A stretch of DNA of 64,000 nt from Oleomonas cavernae. Its GTDB lineage: Bacteria > Pseudomonadota > Alphaproteobacteria > Zavarziniales > Zavarziniaceae. The first letter of the stretch is position 1. Each line of letters opens with the position of its first letter. This document shows, in pieces, positions 55,395 to 61,657 of this stretch. The translations under genes and the position numbers were made by a program. The notes beneath the pieces are model-generated. The model was not told the DNA's origin. It ran no database searches and saw only the letters and a program-made list of their open reading frames with translations. The DNA is taken from the NCBI RefSeq assembly GCF_003590945.1, contig NZ_QYUK01000011.1:896001-960000 (forward strand). The letters are read 5' to 3'.

Positions 55395-56773
55395 TCAGTT
55401 GCGGTCCCGCCACAGGCGCAAGGACAGTTCGCGGACGTCGGCGGCGCGCAGGGCGCCGGGCGAGCCCACCGGCAGCAATTGCTCGGCCCGCTGCGCCTGC
55501 TGGAAGGCGTCGTCGAGCTTGCCCGTCAGCAGGAAGCGTTCGGCCGAGGCCAACGCGGCCAGGCCGATGTCGCCGCGCCGGCCATAGGCGATGGCAAGCT
55601 GATACCATGCCATGGAATTGTCGGGATCGTCGCGGGTCGCGATCTCCAGTGCCTGGATCGCCTGGGCCGCCAGTTTGGGGTCCTCAGTCGCGATCATCGC
55701 GCTGGCGAGGCCGACGCGGATCAACGGTTCGCCGGGGCATACTTGACCGCCAGCGTGTAGGGCTCGATCGATTCGGCCACCTTGCCGTTTTCCAGCAGGC
55801 CCTGACCCTTGAGCTCCAGCAGATAGGGGTCGTTGGGATAGCTGGCCAGCAGGGCGTCGATCTCGGCGACGAAGGCCGGCACATCGGGCTTGCGGTACAG
55901 CGCGACGACGCGGGCATAGCGATCGGCGACCGTCGTCGATTTCGAGGAGGTGCGCCGCAGGGTGACTTCCGGGTTGTCGATATAGCCGCGCAGCTTGCCC
56001 TGGATGCGCGCCAGCATCTCGACATATTTCGGCGCGGCCGCCGAATCGACATAGGGCGACTGGTTGGTCCGGGTTTCCAGCGCCGCCACCCGTTCAGGGG
56101 TCAGCGGGTGGGTGTAGACATAGGGGTTCTGATTGCTGCGCAGGCGCAACTGGTCGCGCTCGATCAATTGCAGGAATTCGCCCAGTCCGCGCGAGGTGAT
56201 GTGCAGCTTGTCGAGGAACGACACGGCCGCCTGATCGGCCGAGGATTCCTGGGTGCGGGAATATTGCAGGAAGCTGCGCTGGGCGATCTGGGCGCCGCCC
56301 ATCATCACGGCCGCACCCGCCTGGCCGCCACCGCCCAGGATGGCGACGGCGCCCAGCACCGTGGCGATGATCTGCTGGATCGTGGCGTTGCGCAGGGCTT
56401 CGGTGCTGCGCACCAGGTGGCCGCCCGCGATATGGCCGGTCTCGTGGGCGATCACGCCCATCAACTGCTCGGGCGTGCTGACCGCCAGCAGGGTGCCGGT
56501 ATAGAGGAACAGGTTCTGCCCGCCTGCCACGAAGGCGTTGAGCGTGGGGTCCTGGATCAGGATGATGCGCACGGCATCGTCTTCCAGGCCGGCGGCCTCG
56601 AAGATCGGCTTGGCCATGTCGCGGATATAGGTCTCGATCTCGGCGTCGCGGATGAGCTGCAGCGACGGCCGCGCCTGCTGTGCGGCTGCCGGCACGATGG
56701 CCGTCAGAAACAGGAGCAGGGCGGCTGCGAGTGCGAAAGGACGGCGGTGACGAAGGCGTTGCGGCGACGACAA
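55395..56773 (-). CDS. bepA: M48 metalloprotease with TPR repeats, BepA-like (frameshifted)
   Basis: Repaired length is 459 residues, close to E. coli BepA (487). Signal peptide AAALLLFLTAIVPAAAQQ. The zinc motif is HETGH in GVIAHETGHIAGGH, with the third ligand in SRTQESSADQ. TPR helices follow, the last ones (AMIATEDPKLAAQAIQALEIATRDDPDN) lying after the frame break near 55732; one G added to GG restores KYAPGEPLIRVGLASAM. BepA is a periplasmic chaperone-protease for outer-membrane proteins such as LptD. Confidence 0.87.
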
Positions 56774-56930
56774 GTCTGCTTCTCCGAGTGATGCCTTCCT
56801 GAGCCCGGCGCAGACCCTAGCACAAATCGCGGGAAGGGGCGCATGCCAGCCGCAGAAAGGCCCGACAGCCTACGGCTGGCAGCAGAACGTGGCTATTTTA
56901 GGACGGCGTCGACGCTATCACGGAGAATCG

Positions 56931-56961
56931 AAAGGCGCAGCCCTGGATAGAGCTGCGCCTT
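56931..56961 (-). terminator. Terminator-like hairpin after RNase E gene
   Basis: AAAGGCGCAGC pairs with GCTGCGCCTTT around a 9-base loop, 20 bases beyond the rne stop. The T-run is short. Confidence 0.65.
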
Positions 56962-56981
56962 TCATTTCCCGGATGAGTCGA

Positions 56982-59900
56982 TCAGTTGCCGAAGCGGCGT
57001 TGCCACCAGCCGCGGCGCGGCGCCGGCTTGGGCGCGTCGGGATCGACGGTTGACGGTTCGGCCGCGGTGGTGATGGTTTCCACCGGCTTGTTCACAGGTT
57101 CCTCGTGCAGGTGCCCGATGCTCATGGCTTCCGCCGAGACGGGCTCGTCGCTGCCTTCCACTTCGGGGCTGACCGCCTCGGGGAACAAGGGGGCGTCGGG
57201 CGTCAGCAGCGGCCGGGCATAGGACACGGGTTCGGCGACCAAGGCCTCGACCGGGGCGTCGACGATCTCGATCGTCGTCACCGTCGGGACAGTTTCAGGG
57301 GCCGGGGCATCGTCGGGCGCGGGGGCCGCGGCCTCGGTGCTGCCTTCGGCGATTTCCGTGCCGTCCTCGTTGCGCCGGCGGCGACCGCCGCGGCGACCAC
57401 GCCGGCGCCGGCGGGGGCGGTCGTCGTCACCGGTGGCGGCGGCGTCGGTCCCGCCTTCGCCCTCGGCGTCGCCTTCGCCGTCATCGTCGCCATCCGCATC
57501 GGACTCGGCCGCAACCGCCTCGCCGCTGGGCAGGCTGGTGGCGGGCGCCTCGCCCTCGGCCTCGCCCTCGTCGTCATCGCCGTCGGCCGCGTCTTCGCCG
57601 CCCTTGGCATTCTCGGCACCGTCAGGCGCACCATCACGATCGCGCCCGCCGCGGCGACGGCGGCGGCGGCGGCGCTTGCCACCATCCTTGCCGTCCTTGT
57701 CTTGTTCGCCCGTCTTGGCCGTTGCCGGTTCGGCGGCGGGGGCCTCGGCCTCGATCTCGGGCTCGTCGACCTCGACCTCTTCCTCGACCACGTCCTCGTC
57801 GAGGTCGGGCATGGGGAACGAGCCCGAACGCACCGCGACCACCTGCTCGGGGATGGGCACGGTGCGATTGGCCAGCCGGTCGATCCGGTAGTCCGGCGCG
57901 ATCAGGCTCTCGTCGATCTCGACATAGATCTTGAAATCGTAGCGCTGCTCCAGCGAATTCAGGGCATCGCGTTTGTTGTTGAAGATATAGAGCGCGATGG
58001 CGGGCGGCATCTTCACCGCGATCTTGGAGGCGCGCTCGCGCATGCCCTCGTCCTCGATGCCGCGCAGGACGTGCAGCGCCGTCGACTCGGTCGAGCGCAC
58101 CAGGCCGATGCCGCGGCAATGGGCGCAGGTGACGGTCGAGCCTTCCAGCAGGCTGGGGCGCAGCCGCTGGCGCGACATTTCGAGCAGGCCGAAGGGCGAG
58201 ATCCGGCCGATCTGGATGCGGGCACGGTCGGACTTCAGGCAGTCCTTCATCTTGCGTTCGACCGCGCGGGCATTGCGCTGGTCTTCCATATCGATGAAGT
58301 CGATGACCACCAGGCCGGCCAGGTCGCGCAGGCGCAACTGCCGGGCGATTTCCTCGGCCGCTTCCAGGTTGGTCTTGGTCGCCGTCTCTTCGATGTTGTG
58401 CTCGCGCGTGGCGCGGCCCGAGTTGACGTCGATCGAGACCAGCGCCTCGGTCGGGTTGATGACGATATAGCCGCCCGAGCGCAGGTGGACGGTCGGGTTG
58501 AACATCTGGTCCAACTGCGTCTCGATCTGGGCGCGGTGGAACAGCGGCACGCGGTCCTTGTAGAGCTGGACGACCTTGGCGTGGCTGGGGATCAGCATCC
58601 GCATGAAGTCCTTGGCCTGGCGATAACCATCCTCGCCGTCGACCAGGATCTCCTCGATGTCCTTGCTGTAGAGGTCGCGGATCACCCGCTTGATCAGGTT
58701 GCCTTCCTCGTAGACCAGCGCGGGCGCGGCCGACTTGAGGGTGAGCTCGCGCACCGAATCCCACATGCGCAGCAGATATTCGTAGTCGCGCTTGATCTCG
58801 GGCTTGGTCCGGTTCAGGCCGGCGGTGCGCACGATCACGCTCATGCCCTTGGGCAGTTCGAGCTCCGAGGTGATCGACTTCAGGCGCTTGCGGTCGGCCG
58901 GGTTCTGGATCTTCCGGCTGATACCGCCGCCACGCGGGGAATTGGGCATCAGCACGCAATAGCGGCCGGCCAGCGACAGGTAGGTGGTGAGCGCCGCGCC
59001 CTTGTTGCCGCGCTCTTCCTTCACGACCTGGACCAGCATGATCTGCCGGCGCTTGATCACTTCCTGGATCTTGTAGCTGCGGCGCGGGCGGAAGCGGGGA
59101 CGGGGCGGGGCCTCTTCCTCGTGATGGCGGGTCTGCTCGGGGACCACCGCCGGGGCAATGGTCTCGTCGACCGGGGCGGCCTCTTCGCCGGGGGCGAAGG
59201 GGGCTTCGGCCTGTTCGGGTTCGGCCTGTTCGAGCTCGGCCGGTGCCGCTTCGACTGGCGCGGCTTCGACCGTCTCGGCCGACGGTTCGGCCAGGGGCTC
59301 GGGGCTTGCCACCTCGGCCTCGACCGGTGCGGGCTGCGCGACCTCGCCTGCCTCGACCGGCGCGGGCTGGGCCACTTCGCCCTCCTCGGCCGGTGCCGGC
59401 TGGGCGACTTCGGCGTCCTGCTTGGGGACGACGGCCAGGGTGTCGGGGTCGCCCTCGAGCACCGGGTCGTTGAAGTCGGCATCAGCCGCCATGCGGTGAT
59501 TGTCGGGGTCCTCGTCGCCGTTGTCGGCGTCGTCCGACCCCTCGCCATTGTCGTCGGCACCGACACCGATGACTTCCGTCGCGGTGTCGACTTCGACGAC
59601 TTCGATCAGGCCGGAATCGTCGTCTTCCTCGGCATGGGCGGCGGCCTCTTCGAACGACTCCGCGCTGCCCTCGGGCAGTTCCTCGTCGTCGTCATCGTCT
59701 TCCTCGGCATGGGCGGCGGCTTCTTCGTCGAGCAGCGCCTGCCGGTCGGCGACCGGAATCTGGTAGTAGTCGGGATGGATCTCGCTGAAAGCCAGGAACC
59801 CGTGCCGGTTGCCGCCATATTCGACGAAGGCCGCCTGCAGCGACGGCTCTACGCGGGTGACCTTGGCAAGGTAGATGCTGCCTTTGAGTTGCTTCTTGTT

Positions 59901-59999
59901 CGCCGATTCAAAATCGAATTCTTCAAGGCGATTGCCGCGAACCACGACCACCCGGGTTTCTTCCGGGTGGGTGGCATCGATGAGCATACGGGTTGCCAT
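56982..59999 (-). CDS. rne: Ribonuclease E
   Basis: 1005 residues. The S1 domain starts at MATRMLIDATHPEETRVVVV and is interrupted after FSEIHPDYYQIPV by about 260 acidic, Ala/Pro-rich residues, resuming at RRSYKIQEVIKRRQIMLVQVVKEERGNKGAALTTYLSLAG. Catalytic core: ALVSIDVNSGRATREHN and VVIDFIDMEDQRN carry the magnesium-binding aspartates; the Zn-link is TCAHC. The C-terminal half has Arg-rich and acidic stretches ([17 protein letters not shown]) for RNA and degradosome partner binding. The insertion is typical of alphaproteobacterial RNase E. It is essential for mRNA decay and rRNA processing. Confidence 0.96.
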   Translation of the reverse strand: MATRMLIDATHPEETRVVVVRGNRLEEFDFESANKKQLKGSIYLAKVTRVEPSLQAAFVEYGGNRHGFLAFSEIHPDYYQIPVADRQALLDEEAAAHAEEDDDDDEELPEGSAESFEEAAAHAEEDDDSGLIEVVEVDTATEVIGVGADDNGEGSDDADNGDEDPDNHRMAADADFNDPVLEGDPDTLAVVPKQDAEVAQPAPAEEGEVAQPAPVEAGEVAQPAPVEAEVASPEPLAEPSAETVEAAPVEAAPAELEQAEPEQAEAPFAPGEEAAPVDETIAPAVVPEQTRHHEEEAPPRPRFRPRRSYKIQEVIKRRQIMLVQVVKEERGNKGAALTTYLSLAGRYCVLMPNSPRGGGISRKIQNPADRKRLKSITSELELPKGMSVIVRTAGLNRTKPEIKRDYEYLLRMWDSVRELTLKSAAPALVYEEGNLIKRVIRDLYSKDIEEILVDGEDGYRQAKDFMRMLIPSHAKVVQLYKDRVPLFHRAQIETQLDQMFNPTVHLRSGGYIVINPTEALVSIDVNSGRATREHNIEETATKTNLEAAEEIARQLRLRDLAGLVVIDFIDMEDQRNARAVERKMKDCLKSDRARIQIGRISPFGLLEMSRQRLRPSLLEGSTVTCAHCRGIGLVRSTESTALHVLRGIEDEGMRERASKIAVKMPPAIALYIFNNKRDALNSLEQRYDFKIYVEIDESLIAPDYRIDRLANRTVPIPEQVVAVRSGSFPMPDLDEDVVEEEVEVDEPEIEAEAPAAEPATAKTGEQDKDGKDGGKRRRRRRRRGGRDRDGAPDGAENAKGGEDAADGDDDEGEAEGEAPATSLPSGEAVAAESDADGDDDGEGDAEGEGGTDAAATGDDDRPRRRRRGRRGGRRRRNEDGTEIAEGSTEAAAPAPDDAPAPETVPTVTTIEIVDAPVEALVAEPVSYARPLLTPDAPLFPEAVSPEVEGSDEPVSAEAMSIGHLHEEPVNKPVETITTAAEPSTVDPDAPKPAPRRGWWQRRFGN

Positions 60000-60520
60000 C
60001 AGGTGAATCTCCTCGACCCCGGGCGGACGCCTGCGCGAAGAGCGGCGGGAGCCTCAGGATCGGTTGGTTGGTGCAAAGTGGAGCGCGCCCGCCTGCCGGG
60101 TCATGCCGTGTGGTCGACCACACGGCCAGCGGCATCGGGCGCGAGGAAATACGGCCGGCACCGTGGTGCCGACGAGAGAGCGCTGCTCGCGAACCACCCA
60201 ACCCACTAGCGACAGCCCGACCCATGGCAGCGCCATGGTAGCTTGCTTGTAATGTGGCCTGTGGGCGGTTGGATGACACGAGCTGAAACTTGTCTTTGAG
60301 CAGGGTGAACGTCGTTGCGCAGACACCGAATGTCGCATCCGGCGCATCAGGAGGCCTGGGGCTTTCGAGCCGCCTGGCCGATTCGACCGTTCCGGGAGCG
60401 ACAAGCCCGACCGAATGACAGTTTCGGGTCGGTGCCTGATCTTCGCGCGGCCGATGATATCGATAGCTTGCGGGCGCGGCAATGATTATCCCCGTACAGC
60501 GTTAACCGGAGGTTTCATTC
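60000..60520 (-). other. RNase E leader and divergent promoter region
   Basis: About 520 bases without a convincing gene. On the minus strand it would be the long rne 5' leader. It holds a perfect 22-base palindrome at 60105-60126 (9-base stem GCCGTGTGG, TCGA loop) and a second hairpin at about 60162-60181 (CGGCACC-GT-GGTGCCG). Long structured leaders mediate RNase E autoregulation in other bacteria; that role here is inference. Confidence 0.5.
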
Positions 60521-60847
60521 GTGTGGACGGTGCTGTTGCTGGTCGGCTCGAACGTGTTCATGACCTTTGCCTGGTACGGGCATCTCAAATTCACCGACCA
60601 GCCGCTGTGGAAGGTGGTCCTGGTGAGCTGGGGCATCGCCTTCTTCGAGTATTGCCTGATGGTGCCGGCCAACCGGATCGGCTACGGCGAATTCTCGGCG
60701 GCCCAGCTCAAGACCATCCAGGAGGTCGTCACTCTGGTCGTTTTCGCCGTCTTTTCAGTGGCCTACCTGGGCGAGGCGCTGCGCTGGAACCACCTGGCCG
60801 CCTTCGCCTGCCTGGTCGGCGCGGTGTTTTTCATGTTCCAGCGGTAG
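60521..60847 (+). CDS. DUF486 family small multidrug-transporter-like protein
   Basis: 108 residues, GTG start with GGAGG 8 bases upstream. Four transmembrane helices are packed in the DMT-superfamily style (LLLVGSNVFMTFAWYGHL; VVLVSWGIAFFEYCLMVPANRIGYG; VVTLVVFAVFSVAYLGE; LAAFACLVGAVFFMF). The PANRIGYGEFSAAQLKTIQE motif is diagnostic for DUF486. The function is not established. Confidence 0.9.
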   Translation: MWTVLLLVGSNVFMTFAWYGHLKFTDQPLWKVVLVSWGIAFFEYCLMVPANRIGYGEFSAAQLKTIQEVVTLVVFAVFSVAYLGEALRWNHLAAFACLVGAVFFMFQR

Positions 60848-60874
60848 TGTGAGGGAGCGGGGCTATCGCCGCCG

Positions 60875-60910
60875 TTGACATCGGCCGGTCGTGTTGTAAT
60901 TGTTTACAAC
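60875..60910 (+). promoter_or_regulatory. Promoter and operator of the TumE/TumA-like pair
   Basis: A consensus -35 (TTGACA, 60875-60880) is followed about 16-17 bases later by TAATTGT as a -10. An inverted repeat GTTGTAA-TTGT-TTACAAC (60893-60910) overlaps the -10 and touches the GTG start at 60911. Transcription would begin at or next to the start codon, implying a leaderless mRNA and antitoxin autorepression. Confidence 0.6.
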
Positions 60911-61207
60911 GTGAAAGCCGTCTTGCTCTACAAGCGCCGTCATGTTCTGGCCGAAAACGCCTTCGCCGAACTGGTGTTGTGGCGGCTGCCGGCACCCGTG
61001 CCGCCCAGCCCGCACGGGCTCAAGTATCGGCTGGCCTATGTGGTCGACGGCGTTTGCGTGCTGCGTTACGACAACGAGCGCGGCAAGGGCGACCACCGGC
61101 ATTTCGGCGACGTGGAATCGGCCTACGCCTTTTCCGATCCCGAAACCCTGCTGGCCGATTTCTGGGCTGATGTCGCGAGGTGGAACGATGAAAACCGTGG
61201 TTCTTGA
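60911..61207 (+). CDS. TumE-like toxin (DUF6516)
   Basis: 98 residues from GTG 60911 (KAVLLYKRRHVLAENAFAELVLWRLP). The pattern LKYRLAYVVDGVCVLRYDNERGKGDHRHF is typical of the TumE/DUF6516 toxin family, in which the toxin gene comes first. A TTG at 60875 would extend the protein but overlaps the promoter. The last 20 bases overlap the antitoxin gene. The family call rests on recognising this pattern by eye. Confidence 0.75.
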   Translation: MKAVLLYKRRHVLAENAFAELVLWRLPAPVPPSPHGLKYRLAYVVDGVCVLRYDNERGKGDHRHFGDVESAYAFSDPETLLADFWADVARWNDENRGS

Positions 61208-61538
61208 AGTGATGTCCGCCGAAGACGCGACCGCGGATTTCCTGCGCGCCTGGAAGAGCGGCCAAGGCGATGGGGCCGAACACATCGGTTTCGCCACGCC
61301 GGAACTGCTGTGGAAGGTACTGACCGCCAAGCGGTGGGAGTTGCTCAAGGCCATGGCCGGCGCAGGGCCCCTTGGCGTGCGAGAACTGGCACGGCGCGCG
61401 GGCCGTGACGTGAAAGGCGTGCACACCGATGCGATGAAGCTCGCCCAGGCAGGCGTCATCGAGCGGACGAGCGACGGCAAGTTGCTGTTTCCCTACGAGC
61501 GGGTTGACGTGCGCTTCAGCCTGAACGCGGCGGCTTAG
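61188..61538 (+). CDS. TumA-like antitoxin, HTH regulator
   Basis: 116 residues. A winged-helix region is seen in LLWKVLTAKRWELLKAMAGAGPLGVRELARRAGRDVKGVHTDAMKLAQAGVIERTSDGKLLFPYERVDVRF. This is the MarR/ArsR-like HTH found in antitoxins encoded just after DUF6516 toxins. It would bind the toxin and repress the operator at 60893-60910. Overlap with the toxin gene ensures co-translation. Confidence 0.78.
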   Translation: MKTVVLEVMSAEDATADFLRAWKSGQGDGAEHIGFATPELLWKVLTAKRWELLKAMAGAGPLGVRELARRAGRDVKGVHTDAMKLAQAGVIERTSDGKLLFPYERVDVRFSLNAAA

Positions 61539-61657
61539 GGCGAGATAGACGAGGCGGCAGAGTCACAGTGATGCAGGGCTGCCACAGCCACGCCATATTC
61601 ACGGACCAACGTGCCCATCGGTCCTCAATAACGCTATAAGTCGGCGCTGGCGGTCCC

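Noticed and set aside
55395-55724. Independent small TPR protein gene after the protease
   Set aside because: It begins within a TPR of the BepA-like protein and one added G fuses it in frame, giving the expected family length.
57105-60209. 1034-codon open frame opposite rne
   Set aside because: The RNase E protein on the other strand is unmistakable; the plus-strand product is compositionally odd and continues into the leader.
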